From NCBI RefSeq assembly GCF_014041915.1, contig NZ_CP059472.1, positions 806,001 to 870,000 of the forward strand: 64,000 bases of DNA, given 5' to 3'. Of the stretch, positions 17,017-25,803 are shown one piece after another. A program made the position numbers and the translations under genes. The notes under the pieces were generated by a model that saw nothing but the letters and a program-made list of their open reading frames with translations, ran no database searches and had not been told where the DNA came from. This DNA is from Marnyiella aurantia (GTDB lineage Bacteria; Bacteroidota; Bacteroidia; Flavobacteriales; Weeksellaceae). Position 1 is the stretch's first letter; every line of letters begins with the position of its first letter.

Positions 17017-17778
17017 ATGAGAAAAAACATTGTTGCAGGAAACTGGAAAATGAACAAAAATGTAATTGAAGCGCAGCAACTTATGTTTCAATTACTGGAG
17101 TATAAAAAAAATAATGCAACCAACTGCGACGTATGGATCGCTCCGCCTTCCCTATACCTGATGATGGCCAGGGATCTTTACGAAAACAACGAAATCGGCG
17201 TTTTTGCACAGGATATGAGCGGGCAGGAAAGCGGTGCCTATACTGGTGAACTTTCTGCAGCCATGCTGGAGTCCATTGAAGCTACAGGAACCCTTGTAGG
17301 TCACTCGGAACGCAGACAATATCATGGTGAAACCGACGAGGCCTGTAATAAAAAAGTGAAGATGGCGCTGGATTTGGGACTGATTCCAATTTACTGTAAC
17401 GGAGAAACTCTGGATCAGAGAAAATCCGGACAGCATCTGGATGTGGTGAAGAACCAAACAGAAGAAGCTCTTTTTACACTTTCGGCAGATGAGATTAAGA
17501 AAGTAGTTATTGCGTACGAACCGGTTTGGGCTATCGGTACCGGCGAAACTGCCAGCCCGGAACAGGCACAGGAAATCCATGCCCACATCAGAAGCCTGAT
17601 TGCGGCAAAATACGGTCAGGAAGTTGCCGATGAGATTTCCATCCTTTATGGTGGATCTGTAAAACCGGACAATGCGAAAGAAATTTTCTCCCAGCCTGAT
17701 ATTGACGGAGGTCTTATTGGAGGTGCAGCTCTGAAAATGGATGATTTTGCGAAAATAATCGAGGGATTCAATTCCTAA
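17017..17778 (+). CDS. tpiA: triosephosphate isomerase
   Basis: Interconverts dihydroxyacetone phosphate and glyceraldehyde-3-phosphate in glycolysis. The 253-aa TIM barrel has A-G-N-W-K-M-N with Lys12-type catalytic position, G-H-S-E-R-R with the catalytic His, and A-Y-E-P-V-W-A-I-G-T-G containing the catalytic Glu and the mobile loop. G-G-S-V-K-P forms the phosphate site. It is the last gene of the group and ends at a strong two-way terminator. Confidence 0.97.
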   Translation: MRKNIVAGNWKMNKNVIEAQQLMFQLLEYKKNNATNCDVWIAPPSLYLMMARDLYENNEIGVFAQDMSGQESGAYTGELSAAMLESIEATGTLVGHSERRQYHGETDEACNKKVKMALDLGLIPIYCNGETLDQRKSGQHLDVVKNQTEEALFTLSADEIKKVVIAYEPVWAIGTGETASPEQAQEIHAHIRSLIAAKYGQEVADEISILYGGSVKPDNAKEIFSQPDIDGGLIGGAALKMDDFAKIIEGFNS

Positions 17779-17801
17779 CCATTTCCTGAATACTGTAATA
17801 A

Positions 17802-17837
17802 AAATAATCCGTTTCAGATTACTGAAACGGATTATTT
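17802..17837. terminator. bidirectional terminator between tpiA and clpP
   Basis: A 16-bp perfect stem, AAATAATCCGTTTCAG with its complement CTGAAACGGATTATTT, around a 4-nt loop. It is AT-rich at the base on both sides and sits between convergent genes. Confidence 0.8.
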
Positions 17838-17857
17838 ATTTGCATAAACCGGTGCTT

Positions 17858-18541
17858 TTACTTCTCAGTTTTTCTCTGAAGAACTTCGTCTACCATGCCG
17901 TATTCCTTGGCTTCAGTACTCGTCATCCAGTAATCACGGTCCGATGCTTTCTCCACCCATTCGTAAGTCTGTCCGGAATGCTCGGAAATAATGTCGTAAA
18001 GTTCCTTTTTCAGTTTAAGCATCTCCCGCAGGTTAATCTCCATATCCGAAGCAACACCCTGTGCTCCACCGCTTGGCTGGTGAATCATCACTCTGGAGTG
18101 CTTCAGGGCCGATCTTTTACCCTTCTCACCAGCAACTAGAAGTACCGCACCCATACTTGCGGCCATACCGGTACAGATGGTTGCAACATCAGGCTTGATT
18201 ATCTGCATAGTATCGTAAATCCCCAAACCTGCATAAACACTGCCTCCCGGTGAGTTAATGTAGATCTGTATGTCTTTGGAAGCGTCAGAACTTTCCAGGA
18301 AAAGCAACTGTGCAGTTACGATATTAGCAACCTGATCGTCAATTCCGGTACCCAGGAAGATTATCCTGTCCATCATCAGTCTGGAGAAAACATCCATCTG
18401 AGCAACGTTCAGACGTCTTTCTTCCATAATATAAGGCGTAAGGTTAGTTGGATTAAACATACCCATATACTGATCGGTAGCCAAACCGCTGTTTCCCAAA
18501 TGCTTTACCGAGAAATCCCTGAAATCTTTTTTAATATCCAT
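17858..18541 (-). CDS. clpP: ATP-dependent Clp protease proteolytic subunit
   Basis: Serine protease forming the tetradecameric ClpP chamber that works with ClpX/ClpA. The 227-aa protein has the catalytic Ser in G-M-A-A-S-M-G-A, His in R-V-M-I-H-Q-P-S-G-G and Asp in D-R-D-Y-W-M-T. The N-terminus is about 30 residues longer than the mature E. coli enzyme, consistent with a propeptide. No clpX follows within the window. Confidence 0.95.
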   Translation of the reverse strand: MDIKKDFRDFSVKHLGNSGLATDQYMGMFNPTNLTPYIMEERRLNVAQMDVFSRLMMDRIIFLGTGIDDQVANIVTAQLLFLESSDASKDIQIYINSPGGSVYAGLGIYDTMQIIKPDVATICTGMAASMGAVLLVAGEKGKRSALKHSRVMIHQPSGGAQGVASDMEINLREMLKLKKELYDIISEHSGQTYEWVEKASDRDYWMTSTEAKEYGMVDEVLQRKTEK

Positions 18542-18632
18542 ATTTAATTTTTATTTTGTTAAAGTGATGCAGCATACGAGCCGCGGTACAGGATTTCCAA
18601 AAATCATACCCCGCATAAATATAGCCAAACTG

Positions 18633-20549
18633 TCACAATATTCGGTACAGTTCGATATCCATTTCCTTGCGGAGTTCGTTTAGTTTTACAATTTTAATAT
18701 AGTCTTCTGTATGGTCTCCCCCATCAGCAAGCGAATCTTTAATCTCGCGGATCAGGTGAACCACAAATTCTCTTTTATGCCGAATCAGTACATCCTTTAA
18801 CAGTTTCGGAACCACTTCCTCTTCCTGACTGAAGTAAATATTATGTTTGCTCCAGTCACTGTTTTCATACTGTTCGAAAAGCGCGTCTGCAACATGACCT
18901 GTAAGTTCTTCATCCATAAGTCCAAAGAAAAATTTTCCTGACCTTAGCTCATTCTGCGAAATTCCCTCCGCAATTTCCTGCACAATTTTTCGGTTGATTT
19001 CAGACTGTATCTCATAACCGTCTTCAGACAGATGGTCCATCACCTCCTCAATAACCGTTATTTCATAATTTTCACCCGACTCGGTTGTTCTTTGAAGAAC
19101 CTGATCACCGTATTTAAGCATAAGTTCAACAAGCTTTTCCTCCAGAATAAGAAGTGGATTTACATTGGCCGCCTGTTCCGGAACCAGTTCCATTTTGGCC
19201 GCCGGCTTTGCAGGTTCCGATTTAAACTGCGGCTGACTAACCTGCTTCTGAAGTCCCAGTTCATTAAAGAGACTTTGCTCGCTCAGACGAAATTTACCGG
19301 AAATTTCCTTCAGGTAGACCTCCTGCTTCAGCGCGTTGGTCACAAATGAGACCGACTTTACTATATCTCTAATTGCCTCCGCCTTTTTAATAGTATCATT
19401 GCCGGCATCTTTAAGCAGGATCTCGGATTTGAATGCTATGAAATCCTTGGCTTCGTTACGGATAAATTGCTCTACATATTGCTGCGGATGCTTACGGGCA
19501 AAACTGTCCGGGTCGTCACCATCCGGAAACAGGAGTACACGTATGTTCATGCCTTCGGCAAGAAGAAGGTCTATGCTGCGGAAGCTTGCTTTAATGCCGG
19601 CAGCATCACCGTCGAAGAGGATGGTTACGTTTTCAGTAAGCCTTTTTATCAGTTTGATTTGGGCAGTTGTAAGTGCAGTCCCGGAACTGGAAACCACATT
19701 CTCTATTCCGGCCTGATGCATGGCAATAACATCCATATACCCTTCCACCAGCAGGCAAAGGTTGTTTTTGGAAATTGCCTGTTTACTGTGATTCAGTCCA
19801 TAAAGTACGGCAGACTTATGGTAAATCTCTGTTTCTGGTGAGTTAAGGTATTTGGCTGTCTTTACATTATTTCTCAGCAGCCTGGCTCCAAAACCCAGCA
19901 CCCGACCGGAAAAACTCTGGATGGGAAATATTACACGCTCCCGAAACCTGTCTATTCCGCCCGGCGTATTATCCGGAAAGATGGAAAGGCCGGAACTTAA
20001 CAGTATTTCCTTTGAGTATCCTTTCTCCAGCGCATATTCTGTGAATGCATCTTTCTGTTCCGGCGAATAACCCAATTGAAACTTCCTCACGATTGAGTCC
20101 TTCAACTCACGCTCGCGGAAGTAAGCCAAACCTACATTCCTGCCCTCCTCTGTATCATAAAGCTGTTCCTGAAAAAAAGTATTTGCTACTTCATGAATTT
20201 TGTAAAGCAGGTCACGCTCCGTCTGTGCAGCTTTCTGCTCCTCGGTTTGCTCCTGGATCGATTCCTCAATCTCAATCCCATACTTTTTTGCGGCATGGCG
20301 CAGCGCTTCCGGATAGGTAAAACTTTCAATTTCCATCAGGAAAGAAATAGCTGTACCCCCTTTACCGGAAGAGAAATCCTTCCAGATCTGCTTGCTGGGC
20401 GATACTACAAAACTGGGCGATTTTTCGTCGTGGAACGGGCTTAACCCTTTAAAATTGGAACCTGCACGTTTCAACTGAACATACTCACCAATGATTTCCT
20501 CTACCCGGATGGTGGAGAATATTTTATCGATGGTCTGCTTGGAAATCAT
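18633..20549 (-). CDS. dnaG: DNA primase with degenerate CHC2 zinc motif
   Basis: Makes RNA primers for replication. The 638-aa protein has the N-terminal CHC2 domain region, the TOPRIM/RNA-polymerase domain (V-E-G-Y-M-D-V-I near residue 265 and F-D-G-D-A-A-G) and a C-terminal helicase-interaction domain. In the CHC2 region, G-L-S-P-F-H (Ser37, His40) and W-K-D-F-S-S-G (Asp58, Ser61) stand where the family has C-P-x-H and H-C-F-G-C. The His remains but the three zinc-binding cysteines are replaced. The rest of the protein looks fully functional. Confidence 0.93.
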   Translation of the reverse strand: MISKQTIDKIFSTIRVEEIIGEYVQLKRAGSNFKGLSPFHDEKSPSFVVSPSKQIWKDFSSGKGGTAISFLMEIESFTYPEALRHAAKKYGIEIEESIQEQTEEQKAAQTERDLLYKIHEVANTFFQEQLYDTEEGRNVGLAYFRERELKDSIVRKFQLGYSPEQKDAFTEYALEKGYSKEILLSSGLSIFPDNTPGGIDRFRERVIFPIQSFSGRVLGFGARLLRNNVKTAKYLNSPETEIYHKSAVLYGLNHSKQAISKNNLCLLVEGYMDVIAMHQAGIENVVSSSGTALTTAQIKLIKRLTENVTILFDGDAAGIKASFRSIDLLLAEGMNIRVLLFPDGDDPDSFARKHPQQYVEQFIRNEAKDFIAFKSEILLKDAGNDTIKKAEAIRDIVKSVSFVTNALKQEVYLKEISGKFRLSEQSLFNELGLQKQVSQPQFKSEPAKPAAKMELVPEQAANVNPLLILEEKLVELMLKYGDQVLQRTTESGENYEITVIEEVMDHLSEDGYEIQSEINRKIVQEIAEGISQNELRSGKFFFGLMDEELTGHVADALFEQYENSDWSKHNIYFSQEEEVVPKLLKDVLIRHKREFVVHLIREIKDSLADGGDHTEDYIKIVKLNELRKEMDIELYRIL

Positions 20550-20616
20550 TCGGTAAAAATAGCAAATTACTTTGTAAAACAGGGCCCCGGCATTATACCA
20601 CCTCCTCTAAAATCCT

Positions 20617-20624
20617 TACTTTTG
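20617..20624 (+). promoter_or_regulatory. -7 promoter box of tsaE
   Basis: TACTTTTG fits TAnnTTTG, 16 nt before the ATG at 20641. Confidence 0.45.
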
Positions 20625-20640
20625 ACCCTAAATTACTGGT

Positions 20641-21048
20641 ATGGAATGGACAGTCAACAATGTAGACGAATGGCAGCTGGTTGCAGATCAGGTCGCCCAA
20701 TCGCTGGAGTACAACATCCTTCTGCTGAAGGGCAATCTGGGTGCAGGAAAAACCACCTTCACTAAATATCTCCTGAATACGCTTGGGAGTAAGGATGAAG
20801 TTTCTTCGCCCACCTATGCGATTGTTAATGAATACAGTGTAAACCAGGGAAGTATATTTCACTTTGACCTTTATCGGATGAAAACAATTGAGGAAGTATA
20901 TGATATTGGAATAGACGAGTATCTGGACAATGCCTGGCTCTGCATTATAGAGTGGCCGGAAATTTACGCCCCGGAATTTACCGGCGTACCTCACCATGAA
21001 ATGCTAATTGAAAATAGCGATACGGGCAGGAAAGTAATTTTTAAATAA
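20641..21048 (+). CDS. tsaE: tRNA threonylcarbamoyladenosine synthesis ATPase TsaE
   Basis: ATPase of the TsaB-TsaD-TsaE complex that makes t6A37 in ANN-reading tRNAs. The 135-aa protein has Walker A G-N-L-G-A-G-K-T (31-38), the S-S-P-T-Y-A-I-V-N-E-Y switch, H-F-D-L-Y-R, and I-I-E-W-P-E. These are all TsaE signatures. It is divergent from dnaG. Confidence 0.94.
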   Translation: MEWTVNNVDEWQLVADQVAQSLEYNILLLKGNLGAGKTTFTKYLLNTLGSKDEVSSPTYAIVNEYSVNQGSIFHFDLYRMKTIEEVYDIGIDEYLDNAWLCIIEWPEIYAPEFTGVPHHEMLIENSDTGRKVIFK

Positions 21049-21052
21049 GGCC

Positions 21053-21060
21053 TATCTTTG
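21053..21060 (+). promoter_or_regulatory. -7 promoter box of the alanine dehydrogenase-like gene
   Basis: TATCTTTG fits TAnnTTTG, 45 nt before the ATG at 21106. Confidence 0.45.
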
Positions 21061-21105
21061 TACCTGAATAATATTGCATTATAACCACTAATCAAGCAAA
21101 TAAGA

Positions 21106-22299
21106 ATGAGCAGCGGAAACATTTTTACTCCATTTAGAGAAGAGGAACTGATGCCTGTGGAGGAGAAACTGGAAGTCTTGAAAAAGGAATCCAAATTCAC
21201 CATTGGCGTTCCCAGAGAGACTTCTTTAAATGAGCGCCGAACCTGTTTAACCCCGGATGCTGTACAGGTTTTGGTAAACCACGGCCATGAAATCGTTATA
21301 GAATCTGAAAGTGGAAAAGGTTCCTTTTTTACAGATGTTCAATACGCCGAAGCCGGGGCCCGCATCACTCAAAGTGCCGCCGAAGCCTTTGGTCAGGACC
21401 TTGTCTTAAAGATAAACCCGCCATGTGAAGATGAGATTGATATGCTGAAACCTAATGCTCATCTGATCTCTGCATTACAGATTAATCTGCGCTCACCCGC
21501 ATACTTCCGCAAACTTGCCGAAAAGAAAATCAATGCGATTGCGTTTGAATTTATCTCCGATGAATACAAGCAACTACCGCTGGTAAGGCTCATCGGTGAG
21601 ATTGCGGGCACTGCCTCTATCCTCTACAGCTCGGAACTGCTGGCACTTTCCAACGGGAATATGCTGGGCGGAATCACCGGCGTAAGACCAACTGAAGTAG
21701 TGGTCATTGGTGCCGGTATTGTAGGCGAATTTGCGGTTAAAGCCGCTCTGGGCCTTGGCGCCAGCGTAAAAGTATTTGACAATTCGCTTTCCAAACTTCG
21801 CCGCCTTCATATGATGATAGACGGACGGGTCCCAACTTCCATAATTGATCCCAAGGAACTTTCAAAAAGTGTGAGGCGCGCAGATGTGGTGATTGGAGCA
21901 CTGCCCCGGACGTGCATGCAGCCTGTGGTGACGGAAGACATGGTTGTTCAGATGAAAAAAGGCAGCGTTATCATAGACGTAACTGTGGATTATGGCAAGG
22001 TTGTAGAGACCACCGAAATTACCTCCCTTGCAGATCCCTATATCATAAAGCACGGCGTTATTCACTGCGGGTTACCTAACCTGACTTCCCGGATTCCGCG
22101 TACAACGAGCAAGGCGATTTCCAACTTTTTCCTGAGTTATCTGCTGAGCTATGACAAAGAAGGCGGCATTGAGAATATGTTCATCCATAAAAATGAGATG
22201 AAACAAAGCCTATACATGTACCGCGGCCGGCATACTAAAAAAGTGATCTGTGACCTCTTCGGACTTCCCTATCATGATATTAACTTATTAATGTTTTAA
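21106..22299 (+). CDS. alanine dehydrogenase / transhydrogenase-alpha-like dehydrogenase
   Basis: 397-aa NAD(P)-binding protein of the AlaDH/PntA family. The N-terminal domain has I-G-V-P-R-E-T, N-E-R-R and L-T-P-D-A-V; Lys102 (L-V-L-K-I-N-P-P) matches the AlaDH substrate lysine. A Rossmann fold follows (V-I-G-A-G-I-V-G, 202-207). The position of the AlaDH catalytic His (T-Y-L-H in family members) reads S-A-L-Q (Gln125), so reductive amination of pyruvate is not assured. The first about 30 residues are an extra extension. It overlaps no neighbour; a DUF4258 gene starts 3 nt downstream. Confidence 0.7.
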   Translation: MSSGNIFTPFREEELMPVEEKLEVLKKESKFTIGVPRETSLNERRTCLTPDAVQVLVNHGHEIVIESESGKGSFFTDVQYAEAGARITQSAAEAFGQDLVLKINPPCEDEIDMLKPNAHLISALQINLRSPAYFRKLAEKKINAIAFEFISDEYKQLPLVRLIGEIAGTASILYSSELLALSNGNMLGGITGVRPTEVVVIGAGIVGEFAVKAALGLGASVKVFDNSLSKLRRLHMMIDGRVPTSIIDPKELSKSVRRADVVIGALPRTCMQPVVTEDMVVQMKKGSVIIDVTVDYGKVVETTEITSLADPYIIKHGVIHCGLPNLTSRIPRTTSKAISNFFLSYLLSYDKEGGIENMFIHKNEMKQSLYMYRGRHTKKVICDLFGLPYHDINLLMF

Positions 22300-22302
22300 A
22301 AC

Positions 22303-22671
22303 TTGAGAAAAATTAAATTTTTCCTGATTGGCCTTGTGCCCGGACTTATAGTCGTATTTTTCATTTTGAATCAGAAAGGCGTAAGCTGCAGTGGTTATTT
22401 GCCAAACAGCCGGGTAATCGCAGAAACCCTTTCCAAGGATTTCACCTACACAGATCATTTCCGCCAGCAGATGGCATCCCAGAAAGTAAGCGAACAGTTT
22501 CTGAGAGACAGCATCGTGACTAACGGACATGTCGACTTTGACAGAAGTAAAGCCCAGCAAAAGCCCTGTCCGCAGTACACGGTTGTCTATCCTGAAAAAA
22601 ATCCGCGTTATGAACTAGTTTTTGAAAAATGTAAAGAATCAGCTACCTTTTCAGAACTGAAAGAACTTTAG
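22303..22671 (+). CDS. DUF4258 protein with N-terminal membrane anchor
   Basis: 122-aa protein. Residues 1-22 form one hydrophobic helix after a basic M-R-K-I-K; a compact domain with D-H-F-R-Q-Q-M, D-S-I-V-T-N-G and Y-E-L-V-F-E-K follows and resembles DUF4258, a small fold related to the RelE/BrnT toxins. The start is a TTG three bases after the preceding stop, so translation is probably coupled. There is no partner antitoxin, which argues against a toxin role here. Confidence 0.55.
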   Translation: MRKIKFFLIGLVPGLIVVFFILNQKGVSCSGYLPNSRVIAETLSKDFTYTDHFRQQMASQKVSEQFLRDSIVTNGHVDFDRSKAQQKPCPQYTVVYPEKNPRYELVFEKCKESATFSELKEL

Positions 22672-22691
22672 CTTAAACCGTGCTAACGAAA

Positions 22692-22720
22692 AAAGCAGGC
22701 TGGAATCACCGGCCTGCTTT
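22692..22720. terminator. two-way terminator between DUF4258 and sdaA
   Basis: AAAGCAGGCTGG pairs with CCGGCCTGCTTT (one G-U) around AATCA, flanked by A and T runs, between convergent genes. Confidence 0.75.
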
Positions 22721-22742
22721 CTTATTATAAGTACGTATCAAA

Positions 22743-24161
22743 TTAACATTCAGCTACATTAACCGCAATTGCGAGGCCGCCTTCTGAGGTTTCCTTGAAA
22801 CGGTCGTTCATGCTCTGAGCGGTTTCCCACATACTCTGAATCACCTCATCCAGGGTTACGCGCGCCTTTTCCGGATCAGATTCAATAGCTATGTTTGCTG
22901 CCGTAATAGCCTTAATGGCTCCCATGGAATTACGTTCTATACACGGAATCTGCACAAGCCCGGCCACAGGGTCGCAGGTTAGTCCCAGGTGATGTTCCAT
23001 TGCAATCTCGGCCGCCATTAAAACCTGGGCAGGGGTGCCGCCCATAATTTCGGTAAGTCCTGCCGCGGCCATTGCTGAAGAGACGCCTACTTCTGCCTGA
23101 CAGCCACCCATTGCAGCGGAAATGGTAGCATTTTTCTTAAATAGGGTTCCTATTTCACCTGCTACCAGAATGAATCGGATAATGTCTTCTTTAGTATTAT
23201 GCTGTGTGAAGGCCTGCGCGTACATAAGAACAGCAGGGATCACACCACTGGCCCCGTTGGTCGGTGCCGTAATAATACGGCCAAAGCCGGCATTCTCTTC
23301 ATTAACTGCCAGAGCAAAGCAGGAAACCCACTTATTGATCGTTGTAAAGGTGCCATCGGCACTTTTAACATATTCAAGCCACTCTTCCTGAGTGCTGTAC
23401 TGCAGGTCGCCCAACAGTTTACGGTTTAGGGCAGCCGCCCGGCGGGAGACTTTCAGGCCACCCGGGAGAATACCTTCTTGGTTGACGCCTTTATAGATAC
23501 ATTCACATATCTGATCCCAAATATAAAGGGCTGCATTTTCTGTTTCCTCACGGCTGCGCCACGATTCCTCATTAAGAAATACCAGATCTGAAACGCTGGA
23601 CAGTCCAAGTTTCTTAATATTTTCCAGTACATCGCGACCGCTGTGACAGGGATAAAGTGTCCTTATACAGCTTTTTTCCATTGAATTCTCATTTTTGGTC
23701 GCTATAAAACCACCGCCAATTGAGTAATAGTCCTGAATAAGTTCGGACCCGTCGGCAAAGACCGCGCGGAAAATCATTCCGTTGGGATGGAAATCAAGGG
23801 ACTTTTTCATATTCAGGATTAAATGTTTGCCGTAGACAAACGGAATCGTCTTCTCTCCGCCCAGATATAACAACTCTTCTGTACGTATCCTGTCTATTTT
23901 TTCATTAATTGTAGTGGTATCAATTTTTTGATAATCTTCACCGGACAGTCCAAGCATACCGGCGATATCTGTACCGTGACCTATACCTGTCTTAGCCAAT
24001 GATCCGAAGAACTCAACGTACACCTCAGCTACGTCCGAAAGGCGATAGTCTGCGCGGATCTGGCGCAGGAAGTTTTCGGCTGCATTCCAGGGTCCCATTG
24101 TATGTGAGCTGGAAGGGCCAATGCCTACTTTTATGATTTCAAAAACCGAAATTGACTGCAT
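22743..24161 (-). CDS. sdaA: L-serine dehydratase, single-chain iron-sulfur type
   Basis: Deaminates L-serine to pyruvate with a [4Fe-4S] cluster. The 472-aa protein fuses the beta domain (S-V-F-E-I-I-K-V-G-I-G-P-S-S-S-H-T at the N-terminus) and alpha domain (A-P-T-N-G-A-S-G-V-I-P). Cluster cysteines are visible in T-C-D-P-V-A-G and I-P-C-I-E-R-N, and the protein ends in a C-terminal Cys (V-A-E-C), which occupies the active site in this family. A minus-strand -7 box CAAATATA is at 24181-24188. Confidence 0.95.
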   Translation of the reverse strand: MQSISVFEIIKVGIGPSSSHTMGPWNAAENFLRQIRADYRLSDVAEVYVEFFGSLAKTGIGHGTDIAGMLGLSGEDYQKIDTTTINEKIDRIRTEELLYLGGEKTIPFVYGKHLILNMKKSLDFHPNGMIFRAVFADGSELIQDYYSIGGGFIATKNENSMEKSCIRTLYPCHSGRDVLENIKKLGLSSVSDLVFLNEESWRSREETENAALYIWDQICECIYKGVNQEGILPGGLKVSRRAAALNRKLLGDLQYSTQEEWLEYVKSADGTFTTINKWVSCFALAVNEENAGFGRIITAPTNGASGVIPAVLMYAQAFTQHNTKEDIIRFILVAGEIGTLFKKNATISAAMGGCQAEVGVSSAMAAAGLTEIMGGTPAQVLMAAEIAMEHHLGLTCDPVAGLVQIPCIERNSMGAIKAITAANIAIESDPEKARVTLDEVIQSMWETAQSMNDRFKETSEGGLAIAVNVAEC

Positions 24162-24180
24162 TTTAAATAGTATTGTTATG

Positions 24181-24188
24181 CAAATATA
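24181..24188 (-). promoter_or_regulatory. -7 promoter box of sdaA
   Basis: TATATTTG on the minus strand, 19 nt before the ATG at 24161. Between here and 24353 only an AT-rich stretch and a hairpin (GCTCATTT with AAATGAGC, 24326-24349) are seen. Confidence 0.45.
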
Positions 24189-24353
24189 GTCCTAAAAAGG
24201 AAATACTTACAGGTGTATTATACAACATCCGTGCAAAATAATATAAACTCAGCAAACTGCATCAGCGTACTTTTACATGATTGCTGCTACAGCAAAAAGA
24301 CCTTTTTTTCATCATTTGTGTTTTTGCTCATTTTCCAACGGAAATGAGCATTT

Positions 24354-25010
24354 TTATGTAAGTATCTTTGCCAGTAGCTGCGAAACTTCTTTATGTTTGG
24401 TTGCCGGAAAGAGATGGGTGCCGCCACGGATAATATAATCCGGACGCGAATTTTTAACCGGAAAGACAATGTCACTGTCCCCCAGAATCTGGATAACCTT
24501 GGGATTTGCGGGTGCCTGCCATTCCACGATCCTGGCCACACACCACTTCAGGTAGTAAGCGTCCCGCACCGTAAAGTATTGAAGGATTTTAGGATTTTTG
24601 CGGTCAAACATCTTTCGGAAGTAAGAATAGAGCCTTATCGTTCCACCATTATAAAACTGCTGAGGCAAATATTGAGGTATCCGAGTCATTTTTCCCAGTC
24701 TGATAATCCTTGATTTCTCATCAGATGATTTAATGCTGCCAAGGATAACGATTTTTTCTGCTGGTTTTATCCTGTCAATTTCCTGAACAAGTATGCCGCC
24801 AAATGAATACCCCAGAAGGTAAAACGGTTCGGAATCATCTATGCGCTCCGCCATTCTCCATACATAATCTGCAAACGGCTCATCCTTTACCGGTATGAGC
24901 CAGTCCAGAAAGACAACTTCCAGATGCTCCGGAAACTGCAGGCGTTGCAGTACCTTGAAATCTGCACCCAGACCACTTATAATATAAAGTTTGCTGCGAT
25001 CCATACACAA
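24354..25010 (-). CDS. alpha/beta hydrolase
   Basis: 218-aa cytosolic alpha/beta-hydrolase fold protein. The nucleophile elbow is G-Y-S-F-G-G (Ser near residue 86), preceded by S-G-L-G-A-D near the N-terminus as oxyanion region. I-L-G-D-S-D-I-V-F-P carries the acid and G-G-T-H-L-F the catalytic His. The substrate is unknown. The start may be either of two close ATGs (25010 or 25004). Confidence 0.7.
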   Translation of the reverse strand: MCMDRSKLYIISGLGADFKVLQRLQFPEHLEVVFLDWLIPVKDEPFADYVWRMAERIDDSEPFYLLGYSFGGILVQEIDRIKPAEKIVILGSIKSSDEKSRIIRLGKMTRIPQYLPQQFYNGGTIRLYSYFRKMFDRKNPKILQYFTVRDAYYLKWCVARIVEWQAPANPKVIQILGDSDIVFPVKNSRPDYIIRGGTHLFPATKHKEVSQLLAKILT

Positions 25011-25020
25011 AAATAAAAAA

Positions 25021-25039
25021 GGAGCAGAAATTCTGCTCC
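25021..25039 (-). terminator. terminator of the YceI gene at 25063
   Basis: GGAGCAGAA and TTCTGCTCC form a 9-bp stem with a one-base loop, and on the minus strand it is followed by TTTTTT. Confidence 0.75.
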
Positions 25040-25062
25040 AATAATTGATATTACTATGTTTC

Positions 25063-25656
25063 TTAATTAGCTGTAAGCTTTATCTGAACATCAATCTGAT
25101 CCTTGATCAGGTAGTCGCGGATTGACGATTTGTAAAATGCTTTATAATCCTGACGGTTAAGTGAAAACTTAGCCGACTCAAATTCAACAAAACGGTCGTT
25201 GGTACGGATCTTTGCAGGGAATGAAATCGTTTTGCGCGTTCCTTTCAGGGTTAAGTTACCGTATACAAGGTAGTTATACTCTGTATTTTTAGAAGGAAGG
25301 ATTTTCGTGATAATAAATTTAGCTGTAGGGTGCTTTTTCACATCAAAAAAATCGGAACTTCTTAGATGATTGGTCAGCTTTTCCTGATCTTCACCTGTTA
25401 GATCTGTGTTGGTAAGGCTTCGCATATCAAGAGTAAACTCACCGCCGGTCAGTAATTTATCTTCAAAAATAAACTTTCCGCTTTTTAGTTTTACAAAACC
25501 CGAATGGGTAGTTGCTTCACTTTTCACAACCTTGTAACCCCACCAGCGGATATCGGAAGTCTGAACTTTAGAAATCTGTACGCCTTTGGATTTTTTTCTT
25601 TGCGCCAATACAATTACGCTGAACAATAATAACGTCAGTAAAAATAATTTTCTCAT
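25063..25656 (-). CDS. YceI-family periplasmic protein
   Basis: 197-aa exported lipocalin-like protein that may bind isoprenoid or other lipid ligands. The signal peptide is M-R-K-L-F-L-L-T then V-L-A-Q. The YceI signatures are present: H-S-G-F-V-K, a D-M-R-S-L-T-N-T-D segment, D-F-F-D-V-K-K-H-P-T-A-K-F and G-N-L-T-L-K-G-T. The ATG at 25656 begins the signal peptide and is preferred to the longer reading frame. A -7 box CAAATATA lies at 25678-25685. Confidence 0.88.
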   Translation of the reverse strand: MRKLFLLTLLLFSVIVLAQRKKSKGVQISKVQTSDIRWWGYKVVKSEATTHSGFVKLKSGKFIFEDKLLTGGEFTLDMRSLTNTDLTGEDQEKLTNHLRSSDFFDVKKHPTAKFIITKILPSKNTEYNYLVYGNLTLKGTRKTISFPAKIRTNDRFVEFESAKFSLNRQDYKAFYKSSIRDYLIKDQIDVQIKLTAN

Positions 25657-25677
25657 TCTTTCTTTTTTATCAATAAA

Positions 25678-25685
25678 CAAATATA
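25678..25685 (-). promoter_or_regulatory. -7 promoter box of the YceI gene
   Basis: TATATTTG on the minus strand, 21 nt before the ATG at 25656. It falls inside the longer reading frame and so supports the shorter start. Confidence 0.45.
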
Positions 25686-25752
25686 ACAATTCTGCTCTAT
25701 AATTATAAGTTTTTTAACATTTGGTGCTGTTCCAATAATTAACCAACAAAAA

Positions 25753-25776
25753 AACCTCAACCCTTGGATTGAAGTT
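25753..25776 (-). terminator. glk terminator
   Basis: AACTTCAA and TTGAGGTT (minus strand, one G-U) around an 8-nt loop, followed by seven T residues on the minus strand. Confidence 0.6.
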
Positions 25777-25803
25777 TAATCATTATGTTAAATACAAAAG
25801 TGT

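Noticed and set aside
22303..22671. Toxin-antitoxin pair with DUF4258 protein
   Set aside because: No small partner gene is adjacent and the protein is membrane anchored, with a start coupled to a dehydrogenase gene.
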